A stretch of 64,000 bases of DNA from Mycoplasmopsis pullorum (GTDB lineage: Bacteria; Bacillota_I; Bacilli_A; Mycoplasmatales; Metamycoplasmataceae), in NCBI RefSeq assembly GCF_001900245.1, contig NZ_CP017813.1, positions 930,001-994,000 on the forward strand. Reading direction: 5' to 3'. Numbering within the stretch: position 1 is the stretch's first letter; every line of letters begins with the position of its first letter. Shown in pieces: positions 45,154 to 56,764 of the stretch. The translations under genes and the position numbers were made by a program. Below the pieces are notes generated by a model, which was given only the letters and a program-made list of their open reading frames with translations, had not been told where the DNA came from and ran no database searches.

Positions 45154-45335
45154 TTTTATTTTTGTTCTGCTTGATTTATTTAATATAAAAATGTTTCTCC
45201 ACTGTTGTGTGAAACTCTAAAACGAAAATAATTTTCACTAAAAAATGTAATTTTTAGCTTTAAAATCCGTTTTTTATTTTTTTCCATGTTTTTTCCACAA
45301 TTGAATAAAAATTCAGATTCTACAGAAATAAATAA

Positions 45336-45341
45336 TATAAT
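45336..45341 (+). promoter_or_regulatory. -10 box of the nuclease/ABC operon, right copy
   Basis: TATAAT, 39 bases before the lipoprotein ATG. Confidence 0.5.
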
Positions 45342-45380
45342 TATTTGTGTATTTATTTGCAATCAATTTCAAGGAGAAAA

Positions 45381-47501
45381 ATGAAAACAAAATTTAAAAC
45401 TTTATTAACTGTTGCGAGTGCTTCAATGCTTGCTGCACCATTGCTTTCAGCAGCTTGTGGTGCTAAAGGACGTTTTGATCAAAATGATGATAAAAAGATC
45501 ATTATTACTTCTGGTTTTTCAGAAACTAATAAACAAGGTAAAGCACTACAAGCAATTGTTGATTATTACAACGCTAATGTGGTCGCACCAAACAATCTTT
45601 ATCCAATTGAAATAGTTAGAGTTGGTGGATATACAACAACTTCTATTGTTCAAGGTCTTAAAGCACGTGATAAAAGTGGTTCAATCGGTAACTTGATCTT
45701 TAACTATCCTGCAGCAGCAGCTGAAATCGCTGAATATGACATGAGTTTAGATTTTAAAGGAATTAGTGGTTTAGATAATATTGCCGACCAATTCTTAGAC
45801 ATTAACAAAAAAATCGCTGGAATTAATGATGGTGAAATTGTATTTATTCCTACTTCAAAATCAACTTCAATATTAACAATTAACTTGCCATTATTAGGTA
45901 AAATCATTTCAGATTTAGAAGCTAAAGGACTTGCGGTTGATAAATCTGAATCAAATAAAATTATTAATAAAGCTATTGAAAAATGATCATCTGCAAGCGA
46001 AGATGCTGATAAAGCTATGATTAATAAAAAATGAGATGGTGCTTTTGATGAAAAATCATGAAACGAAGCAGCAGACTTAAGAACAGGATTTACTCTTTCA
46101 GATACTACTTTCGGTAATTGAAATGATTATTTAAAATTCATTACAATTGTAAGATCATACTACAATCCAGAAAAAGTTTCTTACATCGCTTCAACAGACT
46201 CATTCCCTAATGATTTCTATACAAGTGCTGCACAAAACGGTATTACATTATTCCCTAAAACTAATGCAGCTGGTACTGAAATTTACGGTGGATTTGACTT
46301 TACATCATACAAAAAATCAGGTACTGCAGAATATGATGGAATTAAGAAAATTTTTGATATTTTTAATCCAGCTATTTCTACTAGTTCATTAATTATTAAT
46401 GGTGATGGATCATATGGTTCAACTCGTTTCTCAAAACATGAATATCTTGCAACAATTGGATCAAGTGCTGGAGTTTCATATAACTATGTATCTGGTAAAG
46501 CTGCACAAGTTGATGGCGCTAAATTCATTAACGCTAAATTCAAAGATAAGAAAAATGATCTTACTGAAATTTTAACTGATGATGAAAGAAAAACAACTAA
46601 TTTATACGTTGTAGAATCTTCTAGCGATGATGGTATCAAATTTATCGATGGTTCTTATCAAAATAGTATTTATTTAAGTACTAATGATAAACAAAAACCT
46701 GATAAATTAAAACACGATGGTAAATTAACAAGTGCAGAACAAGATGCTACTTTAAAAGCATTTGGTAATGGTAAAAACTATGTAATTGTTGTTGCAGATG
46801 CTAATTCTACTGCAGTTTCTTCTGATTCAAAAGGAATCGTTACATTTAAAGGAATCCAATTGAGTGATAAAAGTAAGTTATTAGGTGAAATCGACTTTAG
46901 ATTAGGTAAAAAACAACTTTACTTAATTGATCCTGCAGAATTTGAAATTACACTAGCTTCTGCAAGTTCATTTGTTAATAGTGATGAAGTTTATAACTTA
47001 ATGGCACCTACAAAAGCTACAGCAGAATCTGATAAAAGTTACATTGTAGGACAAGGACCATCTATTATCGGAATTCACTCTAATGCTAATGAAGACGAAC
47101 AAACAAGAAAATTTGTTGAATGATTTATTTCTACTACAGTTGAAGAATTGCGAATTCCTAATGGAAAAAATCCAGATAAAAGTGATAAGTTTCAAACATT
47201 TACAAACAAAAAACCAATCGATATTTTCAATGAATTTGGTAACTACTTAAACACTACAAAAGAATTCTTTGACCAACCAAAAGGTTTATTCGCTAAAGAA
47301 GGTACACCACACAACTTAATTTTTAAAGCATTCCAAGCACTTGTTACACATCCTGAAAGTAACTTCTTGGTAGAAGATCCAGGTGCAACTGAAGCTGATA
47401 GAGTTAGAAAAGCTATTTCTACTACTGCAAAAAGTCTTGTTACTGGAAATAAAGTTAAACCTGCTGAAGCATTAGCAAAATTCAGAAGAGGAATTGAATA
47501 A
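45381..47501 (+). CDS. Lipoprotein of the nuclease/ABC operon, right copy
   Basis: 706 residues with lipidated Cys 26. The start at 45381 is fixed by AAGGAG six bases upstream; an upstream in-frame start would add residues through this site and weaken the signal peptide. Probable substrate-binding subunit of the importer encoded downstream. Confidence 0.8.
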
Positions 47502-47505
47502 TTTA

Positions 47506-48682
47506 ATGTTCAAAATCGTTAATAAACGAAGAAAAATACTTACCCTATCTACGGGTATTTTTCTTACAACTCTAGCAGTACCAATGCTTTCAAGTCAATG
47601 TGCTCCTTCTAACAAAGCTTTTTCAATTAATGAATTTGATTTTGATAATTTAACCAAAGACATTGATAATAAAATTATTAAATATACAAAATATAATTAC
47701 TTCAGTGGTGTTTCGACCGAAGTCACACAAAACTTTTGAGAATACTATCATGCTGTTGATGCTGAAATTGTTAGAGTAATTGATGGAGATACAGTTGTAG
47801 TTAAATTCGATGATTTAAAATTAGCTCAAGAACAATCAGGAGCGGAAAGTCATATTACTGAAAATCAGATTAATATTCGTATTCCATTTATTGATACTCC
47901 TGAAGCTTATGTTGTGGATCCATTTGTTTCAGCCTCTAACAAACAAAAAGAAAAAACACCAGAAGAAATTCAAGCTATTTTTGATGCTCAACAAGCAAAA
48001 AATTGATGAAGCTAAAAAAGCTGGTGATCAAAAACAAGTAACAGTTGAAGAAGCTAATCTTGAAATATTGAAAAATAAATTGAAAATTAATCGAATCGAA
48101 AGAACTTTATCAGAATTAGATACAGAATTTGCTAAATCAGTATTAAAAGTAGGAAAAAAAGTTAAATTAATTGCAGATAATTGAGCGACAAGATCATATG
48201 ATAGATATGTGACACACATTTTATATCAAGATGAAACTAGCGGTCAGTGAAAATTATATGCACTTGAACTTTTAAAAAATGGTTATACCTTACCAATTAT
48301 TAATGACACTACAGTAGTTGCATATAACACATATAAGAAAAATGAAGAAAATGAACCAAATCCTTCATTTGAACTTTTAGCAACACCATATATTGCTAAT
48401 GCATATAACTATGGTTTTATAAATCAAAAAGGTTTTTATTCTCCTGAAACTGTAAATAAAGTAAACAATATTCTAAAAGAAAAATATGGTATTGAAAATG
48501 TTTTAAATAAACGAATTGAAAAACCTGATGATTTAGTTGTTTTCTATAGTGAACACGGTAAAAGTTTTAGTAGTGCAAGAGAATTTTTCATGTTGCCAAG
48601 CAATCCAGAATTTGGTGGTTTAGAAACAAGAAAAAATTATTATAAACTAAATGGAATTTCGAAAATTAAGAATGTCAATTAA
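47506..48682 (+). pseudogene. Thermonuclease (SNase-like) lipoprotein, frameshifted, right copy
   Basis: Same as the left arm: lipobox LSSQC, DGDT and IRIPFIDTPEA in the first frame, then a run of six A at 47997-48002 that breaks the frame, and the RSYDRY region in the next frame up to TAA at 48680. Finding the same six A in both arms argues that the change was present before duplication, or that both arms were assembled from the same reads. Confidence 0.8.
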
Positions 48683-48732
48683 CATTAAATTCTAGAAATC
48701 TATTAAAATTAAAGTAATAAAGAAAGGAAATA

Positions 48733-50958
48733 ATGGACAACAAAGAACAAAGATCTGTAAAATTGCAAACTCCAGCAATTGAAATTAAAAACTTAGTTAT
48801 TGACTTTGGTACTTCAATTGCAGTTGATAATGTTTCTTTTAAAATCAACCAAGGAGAGCTTGTAACTTTACTTGGACCTAGTGGTAGTGGTAAAACAACA
48901 ACTCTTAATGCCATTTCAGGTCTTTTAAAACCAAGTAGCGGTAAAATTTATTTTAGCGGAATTGATGTTACAAAATATTCACCTCAACAAAGAGAATTAG
49001 GATTAGTATTTCAAAACTATGCCCTTTATCCACACATGAATGTTTTTGATAATATTGCTTTTCCACTTTACAATGATGAACACTGACAAAAAGAATATAA
49101 GTTAAATTTTGAAAAAGCACAAAAAAACATTTTTACAATTTTAGCTAAACATTTTAATGTCGAATCTAAATACATTACTGATTTAGAAAACGCTTTTAAC
49201 GAGAGAAATGACATTTTTGAAAAAAATAATGTTTCATTTTTAAACTTAAAAACTCGTAAAGAAGATATTTCACAAAATCAGGTTAACCTTTTAGAAATTG
49301 CTCAATCTAAGTCTGCTGCCGAAAAGAACTTTATTGTTAAGGATTCGCTTGAATCATATAAAAAAGCAAAAGCAGCAAACGAAAAAACACTTTACCAAAA
49401 GAAAATCGTTGCTGAAATTGATCAAGAGCTAATTAATGAAAAAATTAAAGAGATCTATGCAAATAAAACTCAACAAATTAACGATTTATTAGATGAATTT
49501 TCATCAAAATTAAAATACACTGAAAGCTTAGAAATTGAATTATTAAGAAGAATTCATTCAAATCCTATTCAAAATGTTAGTCAATTGACAAATAAAGAAA
49601 ATCCAATTGCAAAACATTTAACTCATGAATTAGAATATTGTGAAAATCAAAATTCATTAAAAATCAGTAAATTCTTAAATTCTTTAGAAATTAATGATTT
49701 CTTACAAGAAAATTACACCAATTCTTTAGATTTATACATTGACAAAATTTACAAACTAAGAAGTAGTCTTTTTGATGAACTTGAAACTTACAAAAATGAA
49801 GTTTACAAAAACAACATTAGTATTCAACCTAAAGAAATTGTTCGTACTTTTGAAGTTAAATTATTAAATAAAATTAATGAATCAATTTATAAAGTTTTAT
49901 TTAAATACGTCAAAGTAAAACACAATAAAATTCTTAAAAACTTGAAATTACAACTTAATTTCATGAAATCTTTAACTAAAGTTCACTCAGTTAATAGAAT
50001 GTTAAATGAAACCAAAAAAATTATTAAGCAAGAAAATAAAGAATATCAAAATAAATTCAAACTTGCTCAAAAGGAACTGGTTTCACAAATTTTTGCTAGT
50101 CAAACATCAGTTAGTTCATCGAATTCAAACAAAGGACTTAATGAATTAATTAGATTGTTACCTATTGAAGCTCAACATGAAGTTGAAGAATATAAAAAAG
50201 ACTTAATTTCGATGAAAGAAGCGATTGCTCGCGATGTGCTTGAAGTTTCTGAACGTGTTGATATTACAAAGAATTTAGCCAAAAAACCAACTCAATTAAG
50301 TGGTGGACAACAACAACGTGTTGCTATCGCACGTGCTCTTGTTAAAAAACCAAAAATTCTTTTATTAGATGAACCACTTTCAAACTTAGATGCTAAATTA
50401 AGAATTTCAACTAGAAAATGAATTCGTGAATTACAACAAGAAAGTAAAATTACTACAGTTTTTGTTACTCACGATCAAGAAGAAGCGATGTCAATTAGCG
50501 ACAAAGTTATCTGTATGTCAATGGCTCAAGTGCAACAAATGGGATCACCAATGGAACTTTACCGTAGACCAGCAAACGAATTCGTTGCTAAGTTTTTAGG
50601 TATGCCTGAAATGTCAGTCTTTCCAACCAAAGTTCACAATGGTGAAATCTTAATTAATGACAAGGCAATTACTACAATTTCAAACTATTCAAAACCTGAA
50701 ATTAAAGTTGGAATTCGTGGAGAAGATTTAGTTGAAACTACAGCGGCTAAAGGAATTTTCAAAGGTACAATTAAATCTGTTGAATACTTAGGAAAAGAAA
50801 TTCAAGCCCAAGTTATCATTGAAGAACCTAAAGTTATTGCTAACGTATTCTTAAGTAAAAAAGATGAATACAATATCGGTGATGTTGTTTACATGGATAT
50901 TTCAAAAGTTTCAAGATTGCATTTATTCGATATTGATACGACTGAAAGAGTTAATTAA
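48733..50958 (+). CDS. ABC transporter ATPase with long internal insertion, right copy
   Basis: 741 residues, identical to the left copy. All nucleotide-binding motifs are split into an N-terminal set (Walker A at 48-56, Q-loop at 94) and a C-terminal set (LSGGQ at 522, Walker B at 546-547, His580). The Lys/Glu-rich insert is between. GAAAGGA precedes the ATG; the permease gene starts 3 bases after the stop. Confidence 0.92.
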
Positions 50959-50961
50959 TTC

Positions 50962-52047
50962 ATGTTTTTTAATAATTTATCATTATTTTCAATTCGAATT
51001 AAAAACTTTTTCCGTTCAAAGTTTTCTATTACTAAAAAGCAATCAAGTTTAAGAATTATTGATGCAAAATCTCCATTTTGAAAACCATCATTATTAATAT
51101 TACCTTCAATTTTAATTATTTTACTTTTTACAATTATTCCGTTTATTTTAACTATTTTTGTCGCTTTTGAAAGAAGAGTTGGGCCAAAAGCGTATGACAT
51201 TGTATACTCAACTCAAAATTTCATAGATTTCTTAGACGCTAAAACTAAAATCGGTGGTGAGTTTTACATCGCATTAAGAAACTCATTCGTGTATTCAGTT
51301 GCTGCGTTACCAATCTCATTAACTATTTCGATTCTAATTGCATCCGCAATTTTCCACGTTATTAATAAATATACACGTGGATTTGTACAAACGGTGTTCT
51401 TCTTACCGTATGTTACTAACGCTATTGCGGTTGGTTTAACGTTTTTCTACCTTTTTGGTGGAACTGAACCACAAGAAAAAGGGTTAGTTAATTTAATTTT
51501 TGGTACTAATCTTAAGTGATTAAAAAGCGGTGAGAGCGATTCATGATTACCTTTAGTCGTTATTTTAGTACGTGGTGTTTGAGGTAATCTAGCTTTCCAA
51601 ATTTTAATCTTAACATCTGCAATGTTAGGTGTTAACAAACAGCTTTATAAATCAGCTTCAATTGATGGAGCTTATAAAGCAAAACAATTCTTCTTTGTTA
51701 CTTTACCATCAATCCAAAAAACAATTTCATTCTTAATTACGGTCGGATTAATTGGTGGTATTAAAGTCTTTCCACTTGCTATTTTCAACAACTCTGCCGG
51801 TGCAGCGGTTCAAAATGGTGGTGGATCGATTATGTTATTAATCTATAAATATATTACTGTTGATAAAAGTTTTGAACGTGCCGCAGCTTTATCTGTGTAT
51901 TTAGTTATCATCGGTATAACCGTATCATATACTTTACGTAAATTTGTAGCATTAATGTTTACACTTAAAGAAAAGAAAGGAGAAAAGAATGTTTACAGTA
52001 AAATTGCTAATAAAACAAATGTTCTTAAAACGAAATTTAAAATCTAA
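50962..52047 (+). CDS. ABC transporter permease, MalF-like (second importer), right copy
   Basis: 361 residues with six TM segments and the ASIDGAYKAKQ coupling loop. It overlaps the next permease by 59 bases. Confidence 0.87.
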
Positions 52048-52972
52048 ACAAGAAAAAGTAGCAAATCCTATTGAAACAACCAAATATATCAGTAAATTAC
52101 TGATTATGTTTTTCAAATTATCAGTTTTATTATTCTTTGGTGCGGTAGTTCTTTTCCCTTTTTACTTTATGATCGCTAATTCTCTTTTCACACGTCAATT
52201 AGCTGAAGATACAGGTACAGTGCACTTAGTACCACGTGATTTAGAGTCTGGTAAAATACTATTTGAATGATCAAACTATGCTAAAGCATTCCAAGACGGA
52301 TACTGAAAAGCTTTAATTTTTACTTCATTAATTACTGCAGTAAGTATCGCCGGAAAAACATTTTTCTCAATGACTTTTGGATACGCATTTAGTTTAAAAC
52401 AATGAAGATTTAAAAATGCGATGTGATTCTTCTTCTTATCATTACTTGTTTTACCTGAGCTTGCATTGCTTTCGCAACAATATATCGTTATTGTTAAGCT
52501 TGGATGAAAAGATGCGGCTAACAACTTTAAAATCATAATCGCTTTAACAATGCCATTCGTTGCTTCAGTATTCTCAGGATTTATGTTCCGTAATGCTTTT
52601 GAGGCGATTAATGATAGTGTTCGTGAATCTGCAAAAATAGACGGTGCAAGTGAATTAAAATTCTTTGTCAAAATTGCAATTCCAATGATTAAACCAACTA
52701 TTTGAACTGTAGCTATTTTAACCGCTTTTGCTTCATGAAACAGCTACTTATGACCTTCTACTGTTTATGAAGGTAGAACCGATGCTCCTTTATTATCAAT
52801 TTGATTATTTACAACCGGAAAAGAAGAAGTTGATGGTCTTACCAGAATGGTAGTTAACATCAGAATGGCCGGGGCTGTCTTAGTTGTATTACCATTAATT
52901 ATTATTTACTCATTGATTAGAAAAAGAATTATGAATGCTATATCAAGACAAGGTGTTGCAACGAAAGGATAA
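51989..52972 (+). CDS. ABC transporter permease, MalG-like (second importer), right copy
   Basis: 327 residues with six TM segments and coupling loop ESAKIDGASELK. Start at 51989 behind AAAGGAGAAAAG inside the upstream gene. Confidence 0.87.
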
Positions 52973-52973
52973 T

Positions 52974-53126
52974 ATGTTTTCATTTTACTTTAAAAAATAT
53001 GTTTGAACAAACCTAATTAAATATTCGAAATTAATTATGGTTCTTGCAGCATTTTCGGTTTTCTTAATCTTTATTGGTTTGGTTATCTTTGGATTAATTT
53101 ACTTACCAATTGGATACTTGGAATAA
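52974..53126 (+). CDS. 50-residue single-TM protein, right copy
   Basis: One base after the permease stop, behind AAAGGA; basic start then one TM helix. Ends nine bases before a strong terminator. Confidence 0.6.
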
Positions 53127-53134
53127 TAAAAATC

Positions 53135-53161
53135 AGTGTAGCGATATCGCTACACTTTTTA
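53135..53161 (+). terminator. Terminator of the nuclease/ABC operon, right copy
   Basis: Perfect 22-base palindrome followed by TTTTT. Confidence 0.85.
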
Positions 53162-53242
53162 TTTACTTTTCTCTCTACCAATAAGACGTTATCGTTTTAA
53201 TTGACTAAGGATGAAAATGTGGAAAAAATATGAAAAATACCG

Positions 53243-53270
53243 TTATTATTATTATTATTATTATTATTAT
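53243..53270. repeat. Trinucleotide repeat (TTA)9, right copy
   Basis: 28 bases, same length as in the left arm, 12 bases upstream of a TAAAAT box (53283-53288) and 26 bases upstream of the RpiR start. Confidence 0.9.
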
Positions 53271-53296
53271 CGCAGAACTTAATAAAATTATTTTGT

Positions 53297-54157
53297 ATGG
53301 CAAAACAAAATCTTATCGAAAAGAAATACAAGTCGAATCTTTCAAATAATCAAAATAATCGTTATTTAATCGATTTTATAGAATCTAATCCTGATTTAGT
53401 AATTCAATTGTCTGCAAAAGAATTATCAGTAAAGGTTTTTTGCTCACAATCAACTCTGACTCGTTTTATTCAATCTTTAGGTTTTGAGAACTATCGTTTA
53501 TTTCAACTTTATATTCAAAAACGTAAATATATCGTTGAAAATAACGACCTTGAGCTTAAAGAAGAGGGACAATTAAGTATTCATGATATCATCAATAACA
53601 TCCACAAACACTACAAATTTAGTATTGAAGATGCTTTTGAGCGTTACAGTGAAAATTTCGACAATATTCGTGAATACATTCGTAGACTAAAATACTGCAA
53701 AAACCACATTATTTTTGGAATCGGAGAAAGTTCGTTTGTCGGTTCGTATCTGTCAAAAAATCTGAATAAAATCGGTATAACGACACACAATATTTCAAGT
53801 GTGCATGACTTTTTTGGTCTTAGTCACGTTCTAAAAGATAACTGTTTTGTTACAGTCATTACTCGTAGCAGTAATACGGCAGAAATTTTTCCGGTATTAA
53901 GCCATTTAATTAATAATCGAATTCGTCATTGTGTATGAACACGTAATAAATCGCTTGAACGCAATGACATTCGTAATGTATTAATTGTAAACTCATTACC
54001 ACAACAACACCGCATTACTAGTGCTGGTAGCAAAATTGGATTTTTATTCTTAGCTGATTTAATTTATTTTATTTTGGTTAATCGCGTTGATCCAAAATTC
54101 TCGATTTTTGACGAGATAAATTCTAATATTAAAAAATGAAATGATTCAAACAAATAA
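53297..54157 (+). CDS. RpiR-family transcriptional regulator, right copy
   Basis: 286 residues with N-terminal HTH and C-terminal SIS domain, identical to the left copy. Start 53297; no Shine-Dalgarno, TAAAAT eight bases upstream, so the transcript may be leaderless. Confidence 0.87.
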
Positions 54158-54188
54158 CATTAAATTGAATTTTTCGGCAAAAAGTTTT

Positions 54189-54213
54189 AAAGTGCACCAA
54201 AAATGCACTTTTT
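54189..54213 (+). terminator. Terminator of the RpiR gene, right copy
   Basis: AAAGTGCA/TGCACTTT stem with T run. Confidence 0.75.
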
Positions 54214-54257
54214 ATTTGACCTAACAAGATTCTCAAAAGATAAATTTGATAAATTCA

Positions 54258-54263
54258 TATAAT
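54258..54263 (+). promoter_or_regulatory. -10 box of the amylase gene, right copy
   Basis: TATAAT, nine bases before the ATG. Confidence 0.5.
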
Positions 54264-54272
54264 AAAAATAAT

Positions 54273-56132
54273 ATGAAAAAAAGTTTGATTTTTATGAAGT
54301 TAGCAACATTAGCTGGTAGCTCTTGCTTGCTAGTACCTTCATGTGTTAATAATGCTAAAAAGTTAAAAAATTGAGGTGATCAAGAATTTACTCAGAAGAT
54401 TCAAAGTCAAAACATGAATCATTTGTCATATATTTTAGAAGCTCAAAATGCAAAATTCATCGCTCCATTTAACAAACAAGCTCCACAAAGTAATGTAATG
54501 TACCAATTAATCGTTTATTCATTTGCTGATGGAAATAACGATGGAATTGGTGATTTTATCGGTCTAAAAAATAATTTAGACTACTTTAGTAAGCTTGGAG
54601 TGGACACTTTATATTTATCACCTATTCATCCAGCTAGTTCATATCATGGATATGATGTGATTGATTATTTAGATGTAGCTCCAGAATTAGGTGGAATGCA
54701 AGCTTTTGACGAGTTTTTAATTGAAGCACATAAACGTGGAATCGCGGTTATTTTGGACTTAGTTTTTAACCATACTTCTTATGAACATCCATGATTCCAA
54801 GCAGCTTTAAGAGGCGAGCAAAAATATCGTGACTTTTATCGTTTTTATGAACGCAAAAATGATGAACATGTTCAAGCATATGGTATAGATGATCAAAATT
54901 CAATCGATATATTTTTAAACATTGATAAAACTCGCAAACCAACTAATTCTGAATATGTCGCAGAATTTTGAAAAGGTATGCCCGACTTAAACTTGGACAA
55001 TCCTGAAGTGGTTGAAGAACTTAAAGCAATTCAAAGCTTCTGAAGTAAAAAAGGAGTCGATGGATTTAGGTATGACGCATTCTACCATTTTTGAGGTTCA
55101 AAAAACAAATACGAACCATCAGATTTAGATGGAACTAAAACTGCTAAATTATTTACACAATTGCGTCAAGCGAGCGAAAATGCGATGAATGATGGTGAAT
55201 CAAGAAAAAGTGACAAAGTCTTTATGTTTGGTGAATGATGAGAAAGTCCATTGAACGCAAAAAAATACTTTGCTTACCAAAATAATCCAGCACTTTCAAG
55301 TGTAATTGATGGTTGACATTCTAAAGGTTTAGGAAACATCCAAATGAACTTTAATGAAAATGATGACTTTTTAAATTCAATGAATGATTTAGAAAAAACA
55401 GTTAATCATCATGTTGAATGATTACCATTTTTAGATAATCATGACGTACACCGTTGAATTAATAATGTAAGAATTAATGAATTAAATGGAACTTGAAATG
55501 AAGAACTTTCAAAACTTGACCAAGATTTAATGAAATTTGGTTTAAGTGCACTTTTGGTCAAACAAGGGACACCTATTTTATACGACGGAAACGAATTAAT
55601 GATGCATGGTGGTCCAAAAGAAAGAGGGGACAATTTAATTCGTGAAGCTTTCCCTTGATCTGATGCGAAGAAAAATGTCGATTTCTATGAAAAACGCAGT
55701 GGAAGTGAATATAGTCGTATTTTCTTAAATTCATCAAAAGACATTCCAACTATCGAAAAACAAATGAGTGATTCTGACTCTGCTTATAATTTAACTAAAA
55801 AATTAATCCAAATTCGACAAGCAAATAGTGATATGTTTAAAATGAAAAATTTAGACTTAGATCCTAGTTTGGTAATTGACTCAAAAGCATCAATTGGAAT
55901 TTCAGAAAATAGTATTGTAGTTCGTAAGAATCCAAAAGAAAATGACGATTTTGATTATTTAGTTTATTACTTTTCATTTAACCAATCACCGCAAAATTGA
56001 AAAATGGTTTTAAAGGATAATTATAAAATTACTGATGTTTTAATTAAGCAAAAAGTATCGATTAATCAAAACCAAATTGAACGTAGCAAAAGCGGATTTT
56101 CAATCATCGGTTTTAAAGTTAAAATAATTTAA
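54273..56132 (+). CDS. GH13 alpha-amylase-family lipoprotein, right copy
   Basis: 619 residues, identical to the left copy; lipobox LVPSC, catalytic Asp268, Glu321 and Asp391 all present. Secreted dextrin-degrading enzyme tied to the maltodextrin importer downstream, from which it is separated by its own terminator. Confidence 0.9.
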
Positions 56133-56172
56133 GTAGTAAATGTGAAATAATTTTCATATGCATTTTTTACTC

Positions 56173-56204
56173 AAGCACAAAAGTTAGTTTTTTGTGCTTT
56201 TTTT
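56173..56204 (+). terminator. Terminator of the amylase gene, right copy
   Basis: AAGCACAAAA/TTTTGTGCTT stem with seven T. Confidence 0.75.
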
Positions 56205-56215
56205 AACCAAAATAC

Positions 56216-56227
56216 TTGACCGGTCAA
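56216..56227. promoter_or_regulatory. 12-bp palindrome upstream of the maltodextrin operon, right copy
   Basis: TTGACCGGTCAA, 55 bases upstream of the operon -10 box; possible operator. Confidence 0.35.
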
Positions 56228-56282
56228 AGCTTACCAACAACTTATGCAACAATAAAATACGTGAATAAATTGATTTAATACA

Positions 56283-56288
56283 TATAAT
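56283..56288 (+). promoter_or_regulatory. -10 box of the maltodextrin operon, right copy
   Basis: TATAAT, 13 bases before the ATG of the first gene. Confidence 0.45.
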
Positions 56289-56301
56289 TTAATTGCTTAA
56301 T

Positions 56302-56748
56302 ATGAAAAAAAACAAATCAAAATTCACGATTAAAAAATTACCATGAAAAACTAAAATGCGGTATCTCTTTTTAGGTAAATATCCGCTTGAACGACGTTAT
56401 TTACCTAAAGTTTTAGAATATTTAATTTTAGTTTTTGCAAATACTGTTATGTTAATCTCGCAAATCTTATTGTTTTTCTATGTTATTAAGATTGATGCTA
56501 ATTCTAAAATAACAGTCGATACAAAAATTTTAATGGAATATCACTGAAGAATCGTACTTGCAATAATAATACTATCTTACCTTGTGATTGCGTTTATGAG
56601 TTTACATATCTGCTCAATTTTGTCTAAAACTGAATTTAATAAATGAATTGGAATAGTAAGTATGTTAGCGTCATTGTTATTCTTAAGTCCGATCGGAATG
56701 CTCTTTGCAATGGTAGCTTATGTGAAAAATGAAATTGTTTTTGAATAG
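56302..56748 (+). CDS. Small membrane protein, first gene of the maltodextrin operon, right copy
   Basis: 148 residues, three or four TM segments after a Lys-rich start. Sixteen bases separate it from the binding-lipoprotein gene. No family recognised. Confidence 0.7.
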
Positions 56749-56764
56749 AATTTAAGGAGAGAAA

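Noticed and set aside
45285..45305. Replication origin / DnaA boxes (TTTTCCACA near 45290 and near 13815)
   Set aside because: Single, imperfect boxes without clustering, dnaA or dnaN; expected by chance in AT-rich DNA.
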